Shown here one piece after another: positions 1-10,252 of a stretch of 64,000 nt of DNA. The stretch covers positions 527,542-591,541 of the forward strand of contig MNCI01028403.1 in assembly GCA_015680685.1 (NCBI GenBank), written 5' to 3'. The notes under the pieces are model-generated. The model was given only the letters and a program-made list of their open reading frames with translations, was not told the DNA's origin and searched no databases. Every line of letters begins with the position of its first letter. The stretch's first letter is position 1. The stretch comes from Gnetum montanum (lineage: Eukaryota; Streptophyta; Gnetopsida; Gnetales; Gnetaceae). The translations under genes and the position numbers were made by a program.

Positions 1-757
1 ATCTCTTCCAATAGATCCTTGTGATGAGACTACTAAACTGCCACTAGTAAACCAAAGAAGAATTGCTTATTCATGTACAGCTCATAGCTTAGGTCCTCTT
101 ATTTAGCTTGAAGGGACCTAAACTTATCCAAGAAACTAAGAGGAATGGACGTAGAATCACTAAATGGGATTTTGATCTTTTTCGAGTCTAATGGTAGCTC
201 TAGGATATGTACATTTGTGGTTTTAGCCATAAAACTACAAAGATGATGAATTCTCTTGTTGTTCCTTGGATTGTTACTTTTCTTCCTCTCTCTATCTACT
301 TGGTTGCTCTTTTCTTCTACCTTTTTGAGTTTGGGTACCAAACTATTTGTGTCTGTTGGTCACTTGGAGTTCTCCATTCTATTTAAACCTACATGTAAAA
401 GATACAAGCATCAATACCTTTCATAAAGTAAAGGAAGAGGAAGATCAAATGTTTAATCTGCCCCTTCTTTTTCTTATTCCTTTTTTAAAGAAAAACATAT
501 ATATAAGCCCATAAGTTGAAATAGATGGTCTTACATTAGTAATGAATGTTAAGTATACAAAGGAAAAAGGACTTGTGTAAAATAATAATAATAATAATAA
601 AGATTTTTGTCCACTGCATCGCTTGGGCCACCACAAAGTGGAAGCAACTCTACCAAGGCCTGCTGAGTGTTGGCTTGCACCATGCGCTAAGGTCACCTTG
701 TCATAACTTTTTCCTGATCTTTTCTTCTTCTTCTTCTTTTAAAAAAAGTTATATTAG
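1..757. other. No gene recognised; probable intron upstream of kinase exon
   Basis: I recognise no domain in either strand. The right end has the look of an intron 3' end: a pyrimidine-rich tract (about 705-740, including a run of CTT) followed by TTAG at 754-757, directly before the kinase reading frame. An AAT microsatellite lies at about 580-601. A short minus-strand frame at 99-341 resembles no family I know. Calling the stretch an intron is inference from the neighbouring exon. Confidence 0.4.
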
Positions 758-1080
758 GGGTTGCTTTTTCTTCATGTGGGCTGTAACTCCAGGAAAGTTC
801 ATAGAGACTTAAAATCTACAAATTTCTTGGTCGACAAAATCTCAAAGGAAAGCTATCATATTTGGATATCTCTACAAGAAAAACTGACATTTTTTCTGAT
901 GTCATAACCACCTTGAAAGGCACTCTAGAATACCTAGATTCATAGTAAAATGAATAACATGATTTTGACTCTTTGCAAGTATTACATAACATGCATGCTT
1001 ACCAATATATATAGTTTTGGTGTGCTTCTGCTAGAAATTACGTGCGGAAAACCACCCATTGATGTTACCTTAAGCAAGGA
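758..1080 (+). pseudogene. Receptor-like protein kinase, catalytic core exon, broken
   Basis: Decayed kinase domain of a plant receptor-like kinase, closest in feel to the malectin/LRR (SYMRK-like) group. From 758 the frame reads GLLFLHVGC, then the catalytic loop VHRDLKSTNFLVD (797-835). A frameshift follows. The next frame carries an activation loop in which DFG is lost (SYLDIS) and then ITTLKGTLEYLD, matching the family GTxGYLDPEY. After a stop and another shift, subdomain IX is clear: YSFGVLLLEITCGKPPID (1010-1063). The family normally phosphorylates Ser/Thr on the cytoplasmic side of the plasma membrane; this copy cannot, since DFG is gone. The frame ends inside an Asp codon (LSK-D), where copia element E1 inserted. 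A splice acceptor TTAG at 754-757 supports the exon start. Confidence 0.85.
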
Positions 1081-1526
1081 TGTTAGGATTTAGAGTAATC
1101 CCATAGTATAGGATTAGAACATTTTAGAGATTAAGAACATCAATGAAATAAAAAGAAGAAAAATACCAAGAGTTAGGTGATTTAGCTTATAGCCTACTTT
1201 CATAGGAATGGAGAATCTTGAATTCTTCTACAATATGGAGGAACAATTACAAGAGGAGAATCCTCAGCCGCAAATTTCTTGTAACTCACAGTCACACTTA
1301 AGCAACACTTGCTTCCTTGCTTCTTTGCTTTCTGACGTGCTTGCTTGTTACAAATAAGGAACTCAAGCCCTTTATATAGAAATGTTATGGAGAATACAAG
1401 GAGCCATGAAACCATGGGCTATTATTAGTTTTACAATACAAGGAGCCATGAAACCATGGGATGTTGATGGTTTTAGCAAACCATGGATATAAACAAGAGG
1501 CCACAAAAGTCAAGACATACATAACA
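1081..1526 (-). repeat. E1 3' LTR
   Basis: It begins TGTTAGGATT and ends CATAACA, and aligns along its length with 13012-13507. On the minus strand a TATA-like TATATAAA lies at about 1372-1379. It holds two copies of a 42-bp direct repeat (anchored at 1401 and 1443), against three in the partner LTR. Confidence 0.93.
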
Positions 1527-1629
1527 AATCTCCACCTTGGCTTGAATTGTCGTAAAGTACCTCACAATACATAATAGTAGATAGAGCTCCACCTTAACCT
1601 CCAAGTTTTCCAAATAAGACTAAAAATGC

Positions 1630-2902
1630 ATATTAAATATTATGGAGAACAATTAAGTTCAAGCAATGCTTAACCTTGGGTACAATAATAGGCTTAGTCA
1701 TCATGTCAGCTAGATTATTTGTAGTATCAATTTTTCTCATGATAATGTTACCTTGAGAAATAACATCATAAACAAAATGGTACCTAACTTCAATGTGCTT
1801 CGTCCTCTCATGCAACATCTGATCTTTAGTAAAGTGAATAGTACTTTAATTATTACAATAGATGATAATTGCTTATGGATTGGAACTAAGTTTAGCAACT
1901 AAACCTCTTAACCAATTAGCTTCTTTGATGGTCTTACAAGTAGCATATATTCTACCTCTATAGTAGGGATTGTAATTGTAGCCTACAATGTTGCTCTGCA
2001 ACTAATTGCACAATTACCAATAGAAAATACATATGTAGTAAGTGAGTTTCTTCTATCAAGATCACCTCCATAGTTTGAATCAACAAAACCAATCACATTA
2101 TCCCTACTTCTCCCAAACTCTAAATAAGTATTATAAGTATCGTTCAAATATCTCAAAATCCATTTCACTACCTACCAATGCTTCCTATTAGGATCAGACA
2201 TATATTTACTTACAATGCTAACTACATGTGAAATTTCAGGGCAAGAATAAACCATAACATACATAATCCTACCAATTGCATTTGAGAAAGGAATGTGAGA
2301 CATATACTCAATATCAAATTTTGATTGTAGTGACAAAGTAGAAGAAAGCCTAAAAATAAGTAGCAAGAGGAGTACTAATAGATTTTCTATTTGTCATGCT
2401 AAAACATTCAAAAACCTTCTCAATATAGTTTTTCTAGGTGAGATACAACTTTCCTTTCTATCAATCTCTATGTATTTCCATGCCAAAAATGTTCTTTGCT
2501 ACTCCCAAATCTTTCATGTAAAATTCACTACTTAATTGTTCTTTCAACCTATATATCTCAAACTTATTCTTAGTAGCAATTAACATATCATCAACATACA
2601 AGAACAAATAAATAAAATACCCATATAGAAGTTTTATGAAATAAACATAGCTATCATACTTACTCTTGGTATAACCTTGACTAATCATGAAGGAGTCAAA
2701 GTGCTTGTACCACCGTCTGGATGATTGTTTCAACCCATACAAGGATTTCTTCAATAAGAAAACATGGTCTTCTTTTACTTTAATCAAAAAACCCTTTTTC
2801 TAATGCATATAAATATGTTCCTCTAGTTCACCATGTAAGAAAGCTATTTTAACATCAAGTTGTTCCAATTCCAAATTATACATGGAAACCAAAGCAAGAA
2901 AG
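1630..2902 (-). pseudogene. E1 RT (3' part) and RNase H, decayed
   Basis: Continuation of copia pol after the E4 insertion. On the minus strand the RT resumes with VFLALVSMYNLELEQLDVK, then LLKKSLYGLKQSSRRWYKHF, and the catalytic box LYVDDMLIA (about 2580-2605) with both aspartates. Connection and RNase H pieces follow: WILRYLNDTY, GFVDSNYGGDLDRRNSLT (family ADYAGDxDxRKSTSG) and the tail TKHIEVRYHF with LADMMTKP. Stops and frameshifts break the frame repeatedly, so no product is possible. Lengths of the pieces fit a normal copia RT-RNase H. Confidence 0.9.
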
Positions 2903-2907
2903 ACATG

Positions 2908-3883
2908 TGATGAGTGGTGGGTATTCCTACACTCAACCATATGAACACGAGCATCACACGCATGATCCAGTCGAACTCTATAGACTAAATTCCTACACAC
3001 CGCTTGGAGCACTTGGGGTTAATTAATGGTTGTCTTCCCAGACTTACTTGTATATGTCACGGTGTATGGTTAAGAAAGTCTGAGGTATATGATTTTTTTG
3101 GTCTTTTTTGTTTATGTCTTCTGCACTACAAGGAAAGGGTTGAGAAACTAAGTTTAACTCTAACTAATGCACTAACTCTAAACTACCTAGCATCAACATT
3201 CGTTCCCACTTACCGTACACACCCTGAACTATGCAACTGTGGCTACCAAACGCTAATCATTACTGGGATCACCACATGTAACGCACGTGGTCGAAGTGGT
3301 CATACTGAGGCACTTAACTAACCTAACTATGATAATCATCTATTCCTTGACTATCCATACACATCCTTGAATGCTCATAACCAATTCGTACTTATCCCAC
3401 ATTCTAGGAGTTTAGGATGAGAAAGACTAATCGCAATGAGCAACTGATTCCTTGACTAACCGTACACATTTGTAAATGCTCGTAATCAGGTCGTACTCAT
3501 ACCATGCTACTGTAGGTAATAAATAATAGGTAGGAAATAACATGTAATAAACCTATTCCATGTACTACAAGGTTTATCCACAGAGCTCATCTTTATCTCC
3601 ATACACAACTTACCTTCAGGTAAAAAGATACTCGAATAAAGATCCATTCACTTGGGGACTCCTACTGTGGGCACATGGAAAATAATCTATCTCTGGGGTG
3701 ATCAATCTACTAGAGTTTCCCTACTTTAAGCCTAGGATGAGGAATAAGTGGAGTGTCGCCTCTTATTTATAAATATGGTGGGGGACCACGATATCACGTA
3801 CGCAATGTCACAGGGGACGATATCGCGACGGCCGCGGTATCGCGTACGCGATATCACAGCTCATGCGATATCGCATCCCATCA
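2908..3883 (-). repeat. E4 3' LTR
   Basis: It starts TGATGAGTGG and ends CATCCCATCA, and pairs with 9270-10247. The forward-strand open frames inside it (such as 3004-3321) are chance frames duplicated with the LTR. Confidence 0.93.
3758..3883 (-). promoter_or_regulatory. E4 LTR promoter with GATATC palindrome cluster
   Basis: Read on the minus strand, the first 100 or so bases of U3 hold about five copies of a palindromic word around CGATATCG (perfect forms at about 3818-3827 and 3865-3874, with variants at 3789, 3835 and 3847), followed by a TATA box TATAAATA near 3763-3772. The cluster recurs at the same place in the other E4 LTR and in E5. An enhancer role is inferred from position. Confidence 0.5.
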
Positions 3884-5860
3884 TACCCCCATGACTAAAT
3901 GAAAGCTCATCCTCAATTTCATTACAATAATATCAGGTAGGTATGGGATTATTGAGGGAATGGAACTAATGGGATGACATGTGAACAGATCATTATTACA
4001 AGACTTGACAAAACTGGTGTTCATGACAAGAAGGGTGAACACCTTATTACATTGACATCAGGCCTCATTTGGTAGCTGAGAGAAAAGAGAAGAGAGAAGA
4101 GGAAAGAAGAAGAGAGTAGAAGTCTTGCTGCTGTCAATGCCTAGATTGCACCTTTCGATGTCCATTCGTAAGCACATCATTAATCTTGCTCCTTGTATAG
4201 CCACTTCCAGCGTTGCTCCATTCCAAGTGGTCCCTCCAAATCCGGTCCGATATTGCATGATTGTCATCTGCACACACAACACAGTCTTATATTAGCAAGG
4301 GTAAATGAATTTCAATTTGGTTATACCTTGCTTTGGTGTAGGTCCATTGGCTGGGTTGTGGTATGGCTGATTACGGATCTGGAAATATATAAATGATGAC
4401 TACCGAAGGTGTAGGGGTTAGGAAGAAAATTGAAAAAATTCGGGGCCCATACCCCCATGACTAATCGCGAACCTCTGGTACCGAGAGAATGGAGAAAGAA
4501 GAAGAACAAGAAAGAGGAAGAAAAAGAGACAACTAGGACATCAATAAAATAGATGTCAAGATGGAAATGAACAAAATAAAATTAATTGCAAAATGTTAAG
4601 GAAAAGAATTTAACTGATGCACCAAATAGGAATGTTAGTGGGTCCTCCAAAAAGTAGGCTCATGCCCTTAATGCCCTGACAAACCCATAGTTAAAGAGGC
4701 CGTAGGCTCTGGGAATGTCCTTTGGAATAAGAGTTAAAGTCTTTACCATGAGAATTTACTAAAAAGAAAATGATGTATCTACCAAAATATACACTAATGA
4801 TACAACTGGCAATGAGGTGAACAGTGGAGAGAAAGGTGAAGAGAAGAGGATGGAATGAAATCCAAAGAACAAGGTGGTGTATAGCCCCTTGTGTATTTTA
4901 TGATTAATGTGACTTGACAAATCTCATTCCAACTCTGACCTCAAACCAACCACATCCAGTGACTTCGCATCAATACACTTGGCCAAACCATCCACTGAAG
5001 TAACAAGAATGCATCTCCAAAGAGTCACCACCATTTTGATGAAACAAAGGAGAGAATGGGAAGTGAGAAGGGCCTTAGTTAGAGGGAACACTTTTGGTTC
5101 GATAACCAGTGCTTGTAGCCCAAATGTATTCCATATGAGGGATGTGCTTTGAATTCTCACTTTCTTTTTTTTTCTTTTTTTTTTGTGTTTTGTGTTTTTT
5201 TTGCGTGAGAACCACACCATGCAAAGACTTGTTATTTTTAATGCCTCAGTTTCTGAAAAATGGGTAACATTGGAATGACAAGAAAACTCAAGAAGAAAAC
5301 AACCAAGCACCCAAGAGAATGGCTAACACAAATGCATCAAGTTCCCTTGAAGTCACACCCTTTTCAAACCTTTAGTCCTTCCTTAGTTTGAGAAGTACCC
5401 AGTCACTGATTCGTTAAAGCTCTTATTAGGAAGGGAACTGTACATTTTCAAGCCAAGAGGAACCATAGACGTTGGTGGATGGATGGATGAAGTGGACTCA
5501 TTGCCTGCCATATCAAAAGAACATACCTTAGTGTCAACATCGTAACTTAAAGGTAAAAACCAAACATCAGCAATCAATGAAAAATAGTTCATACCATCAT
5601 TCCGAACACTTATTAGCTGACGAACTTACATGGTGGATGGCACACGCACATACACACATAGACACACACAAAATGGAAAAGTATAATGATGTTGTAAAAT
5701 AAAAAGAAGAAAAGTTAAAGAAAGTTGCAAAACAAAAACATGTAAAAAAAAAACTCAAAAAGAACTGAGGACCTCCAATGGTTAGCATAGATGACCATCT
5801 CCACCATGAATGAATTGTAAGGGAGAGATCCAAAATAATGAATGCCTATTTGAATTTCAT
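3884..5860 (-). other. E4 post-pol module, function unknown
   Basis: Region between the deleted pol and the 3' LTR. It aligns in order with 43,402-45,375 of E5 and more loosely with about 17,700-19,590 of E2, so it is a standing part of this gypsy lineage. No domain is recognised. Short frames such as 4924-5310 (minus) share wording with E5 (FPLTKALL, LDVV), which may be coding or plain nucleotide homology. It contains pyrimidine-rich tracts and CA repeats at about 5640-5670. Confidence 0.6.
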
Positions 5861-5869
5861 AACAATGCC

Positions 5870-6560
5870 CAACTTCTCCCTACTGATGTTCTTAGGTTGA
5901 GGGGTGGAAGTTGGCGACGTTCATATTCTAAGGTATCTATGCCTTCATTCTTAGCATGAGTTTCCTCAGTTCGTTCCGTGCATATTAATTTGCTCTTCCT
6001 AGTAGTTGTCAACCACGAGGTGTCTACTACTGGTGTGGTTGCTACATATAGGCACCTTTGAATTTGTATTTTTTGGGCACACCGCTCACATGGAAGCAAA
6101 GCTGAACACTCTTCCATGTCATCACCCTCGGTGTCACTGTATGTAATGCACGGAACTTTCTTCTTCTCAATCATTCAGTAAATATTTACCTTGGATATTT
6201 GCAAGGAAAGATCATGGATCCCTAGGTACACATCTACTATACTTAGCCATGGCCTTACCATTATAATTGGGAAGCCCTCTTCGTTGTTAACCTCAATCAT
6301 TGGGAAATCGGTTGGGTATGACCACCCACACATAGTGGTGATGATGTCCTTCACCAATCCTAAGGGAATGGCGATGGATTGGTCAGCCAGCTCTAGTTGA
6401 ATGTTACTCTTCTTAAGTTGCGGTAGGTTCCAAGCTTGATACATTTCTCATGATATTAAATTAACTCCAGAACCTGAGTTAAGAAGAGCCTAATGTGGTG
6501 CATTCCCGGTGATTTGCAAATAAATTAAGGGGATCCCAGGGTCAGATAGTTTTCTGGGAA
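5870..6560 (-). pseudogene. E4 protease with linker
   Basis: Retropepsin-like aspartic protease of gypsy type. On the minus strand the active-site region reads LLNSGSGVNLIS, where Asn (codon at 6478-6480) stands for the catalytic Asp; then YQAWNLPQLKKSNIQLELAD, a flap-like stretch, and IIMVRPWLS near the end (family GRPWL, Gly lost). A linker containing the acidic ITYSDTEGDDMEEC follows at 5857-6174 and then stops at the pol deletion. A stop after VNLIS breaks the frame. Confidence 0.85.
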
Positions 6561-6564
6561 GGTG

Positions 6565-9126
6565 ACCTACCTTGATTTAGTCAGTTACGGTATGTGTCAA
6601 CATAACTGTATGCGTAAAATTATTTTGGACTGAAGGGTGCTCCGAAGTGTTAATTGTTGGAGGCATGTACATTTGCTCAACTGTTTGTTGTTGCGCGAGT
6701 CTTTTTGGGCTTCTGGTTCTGAAGAATGGCCTTTTCTTTGTACAGTGGTTAGAACCAATGCTAGGTTGAATATTTACAGGCTGAATATTTACAGCTCTCA
6801 TGGCGTTACGTTGCTGCGGTTGAGTAGGTAGTTCCCCTTGCATTGTTGGAACAGGTTGTATGGGAACTACAGGTGGAGGAGGTGTGTATGGAGTTGAAGG
6901 ATGGGATAAATGTGAGATGCCTCGTAGAGGAGAAGGAGTCCTCCTAAAGTATTCCCAAACTTGGATTTGACGTTGGGGAGTAGTGTGATCCATAGAGTCA
7001 TCTGGAGAAACTGGCTACTTCACATAATAACTATAAGGATTGGGCTACAGGTAAGGGTATTTTTGTGTTGGCAGTGGCATCCCCCATGACTGTGGGTATT
7101 GCCACTGCTGATATTTTCCAATGGGCTATGGTGGTATTCCACTTGTATAATACGTTAGTGTTTGGTGGAACTGCCTTGGGTTACCTTGTGGATAAGGTAA
7201 CCTTTGCGGTGTTTTCCGTTGATTGAGTCTTGGATTTAGCACATACACCCCAAAATCCTATAGATGTGAGATAACTAGGCAACATCCCTTAGGATGGTCA
7301 TAGTAGCAGACCTCACATCCACCATCATCGTCTGTGTCAAAGTCCATACCCTCATCGGAGATAAGAATTTTCCCCTTACCCTTGCTATGTGCAGGGCTTG
7401 AATTTCTCCGCTTTGTCTTACCTTTGTCACTACTTCATTCCTCCTTAGACTCTTCTACGATTTTCAAAACTGTTTCAATTCTTGAGTCTAAGGAATCCCA
7501 CATTTGGTCTACCTTGGCCAATACTTTGGTTGTTAATTTCTGGATTGACAAGGTTTTCCGATTCATCAACTCTTCGAGTGGTGACTCATCCTCCTCATCA
7601 CAGAATTTCACTACCTTCTTACGAAGGGAGGGATCGTGATTGTATTCTTCCACACTTTCCCTCTTACGTAGTTCACCCTCTTCTTACGCTACTTGTTCCA
7701 ACAACTGTTGTACTTCTTGGGCTCTAAGTTGTGATAGTCTCCCTTGGGCATAAGTCCCAAGGGTTCATCTCGTTTCGTGCCTTAGCCCATCCACGATGTG
7801 GTGAAGTTGATTCTGATGAGCGTACCCATGGCCTAGGAAATGATGTAACAATGTATAGTAGTGGGCCATGGTAGCATCCAATGGTTCATAAGCACATTGT
7901 TTCCAGCCTTGGATCTGCTTACACAAATTGGACACTCTGAAGTACGTCTAATATTTATTGTTGAAGAGTTCAAGCTTTGTACTCCATCGCCTGATGGTTT
8001 CTGGTTCGAAGGACCGATACCAACTCTCTGCTTCTTTGATGAGTGTCCTTAGGAACAACTTAAGATTTTTCCACTCATTGTCTATATTCTACAAGGCACA
8101 GGCATTGTGGAATGCTTGTAAATGATACTATGGATCAGCGTTGTATCCCCCTTCAAAAAGTGGGATATTATTTATGTCCAAACGCTTGATCCAACTATCC
8201 TTTAAGTACCTTGTTGGAATCCTAACAGCCTCTGTAATGTCAAGCATACTTCAGGTTATGAGTAGTGGCTCATCATGATCATCTCTTTCATGATGCCTGT
8301 GATGTCTGCGTTGTTCCCTACTCTCCCTACGTCCTTACCCTCCTCCTATCTCTCGACCTTCCTATCGAGGTCTCTCGTCTTCCTTACCTTTACCCTCACC
8401 ATTATGTTCATGATGGCTATGCCCATATGTGGAAGGAGAGGGTGAGTGGTGATATGAAGAAGAAGAAGAATGGGATCCATCACCATGGAAATTTTTCTTA
8501 CCTTCTCTTCAGCTGCTTCGGCCCTAATCATTGTAACGATCTAAATGCCTATCCTTAGTGTGAGTTTTTATTCCTTCTGTGAATAGTTGGTGTTCATGGG
8601 GATCAGAATCAATAGTATGGATTGTTGAGTGAAGGTTCTGATTCCTTACCTCCTCACCATAGTTAGGATGGGGAACATCAATTGCTAAAGAACCCATTAT
8701 GAGGGGTTCCTCGTCTTCTATTTCACTAAGGACGTGCGGGACCTTGCCCTTCAATAGTGTATGTTAACTCTCCTACTTTAAGTCCCTCATACATTGCAAA
8801 TCTATGGGATGATAATCCCTCATGTCAAACTCTCTAGCAACATATTCAGCAAATAGTTCTTGCATGCCAATCTGTGCCAAGGCATGGAAGAGCATGTTTG
8901 GGATAGATCGATCTAGAGGTAAAACTATGTTACTAAACAAATCTCTCCAGCATAGTTGTTCATCTTGATGGATGATGAAATTGTAATTAGGAATATACTC
9001 ATCAGGATGAGTATATGTTATCTTGTACTATTTAGGACTTGGCTGATTGTGGTTATGCATTGTATGTTGCCGACTGTCTCTAGTGTTAGTTCTAGGTGGT
9101 GAATTAGATTTGTGAGAAGAAGTCAT
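6565..9126 (-). pseudogene. E4 gag polyprotein, decayed
   Basis: A likely start ATG (9124-9126, minus strand) opens a gag reading with MTSSHKSN. The capsid-like core carries IKRLDINN and FEGGYNADPQYH (about 8095-8200), then helical stretches (FLGHGYAHQNQLHH). A short basic-acidic segment follows, then an atypical knuckle CEVCYYDHPKGCC (7276-7318; C-x2-C-x3-H-x3-C), and a proline/glutamine-rich C-terminal tail at 6577-6993. Capsid and nucleocapsid package element RNA. Several stops at former Gln codons and some shifts break it. The same architecture is seen in E5 and E2. Confidence 0.85.
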
Positions 9127-9250
9127 TTTTATCGGTATGCTATTTCACCATTATGTAAATTCTTATTTAATTAATTAACCCAAAGGTTCATTAAGGCTCC
9201 CAACGATTTCAGGGATTTCCTTATGTTCTATTTGGTGTACAAACACTTAG

Positions 9251-9268
9251 TCCCCAGCAACGGTGCCA
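9251..9268 (-). promoter_or_regulatory. E4 primer-binding site (tRNA-Asp type)
   Basis: On the minus strand TGGCACCGTTGCTGGGGA sits one base inside the 5' LTR. It is close to the tRNA-Asp site of many plant gypsy elements (TGGCGCCGTTGCCGGGGA). Confidence 0.8.
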
Positions 9269-9269
9269 A

Positions 9270-10247
9270 TGATGAGTGGCAGGTATCCCTACACTCAACC
9301 ATATGAATACGAGCATCACACGCATGATCCAGTCAAACTCTATAGACTAAATGCCTACACGCCGCTTGGAGCACTTGGGGTTAATTAATGGTTGTCTTCC
9401 CAGACTTACTTGTATATGTCACGGTGTATGGTTAAGCAAGTCTGAGGTATATGATTTTTTTGGTCTTTTTTGTTTATGTCTTCTGCACTACAAGGAAAGG
9501 GTTGAGAAACTAAGTCTAACTCTAACTAATGCACTAACTCTAAACTACCTAGCATCAGCATTCGTTCCCACTTACCGTACACACCCTGAACTATGCAACT
9601 GTGGCTACCAAACGCTAATCGTTATTACGATCATCACACGTAACACACGTGCTCGAAGTGGTCGTACTAAGGCATTCAACTAACCTAACTGTGATAAGCA
9701 TCCATTCCTTAGCTATCCGTACACATCCTTGAATGCTCATAACCAAGTCATACTTATCCCATGTTCTAGGAGTTTAGGGTGAGAAAGACTAATCGCGATG
9801 AGCAACCAATTCCTTCACTATTCGTACACATTCGTAAATGCTCGTAATCAAGTCGTGCTCATACTGCGCTACTACAGGTAATAAATAATAGGTAGGAAAT
9901 AACATGTAATAAACCTATTCCATGTACTACAAGGTTTATCCACAAAGCTTGTCTTTATTGCCATACACAACTTGCGTTCAGGTAGAAAGTTGCTCAGATA
10001 AAGATCTGTTCACTTGGGGACTCCTACTACGGGCACATGGAAAATAATCTATCTATGGGGTGATCAATCTGCTAGAGGTTCCCTACTTTAAGCCTAGGAT
10101 GAGGAATAAGGGGATTTCCACCTCTTATTTATAGATATGGCAGTGGACCGTGATATTTCGTATGGAATATTGCAAGGGATGCAATATTGCGACGGCCGCG
10201 ATATCGCGTACAAAATATCGCAGCTCATGTGATATCACGTCCCATCA
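9270..10247 (-). repeat. E4 5' LTR
   Basis: Partner of 2908-3883. It ends CGTCCCATCA next to target duplication ACATG. The minus-strand TATA region is TATAAATAAGAGG-like at about 10,121-10,135, with decayed GATATC palindromes at 10,150-10,240. Confidence 0.93.
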
Positions 10248-10252
10248 ACATG

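Larger units (their letters stand above)
2908..10247 (-). mobile_element. E4: Ty3/gypsy element lacking RT, RNase H and integrase
   Basis: LTRs at 2908-3883 and 9270-10247, with a perfect 5-bp duplication ACATG at 2903-2907 and 10248-10252. In 3002-3256 I count about four mismatches to the other LTR, so it is fairly young. The primer site on the minus strand, TGGCACCGTTGCTGGGGA (9251-9268), is the tRNA-Asp type. Gag and protease are present, but the sequence then jumps (about 5838-5866) to the post-integrase module. Relative to sister element E5 about 2.5 kb of pol is missing, so this copy must have moved with enzymes from another element, or lost pol after insertion. It lies inside the RT of E1. 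Confidence 0.92.

Noticed and set aside
545-745. Possible further kinase exon or host coding piece (forward frame 546-812)
   Set aside because: The part before 745 matches no kinase subdomain, and a polypyrimidine tract with AG lies between it and the true exon.
3004-3321. 105-codon forward frame, nearly repeated at 9351-9683
   Set aside because: Both copies lie in the two LTRs of E4, so the likeness is explained by LTR duplication; the element is on the other strand and no domain is seen.
4058-4282. Possible short conserved protein in E4 and E5 (4058-4282 and 43,579-43,800)
   Set aside because: Frames agree over about 20 residues only and start in different ways; nucleotide homology of the module explains it.
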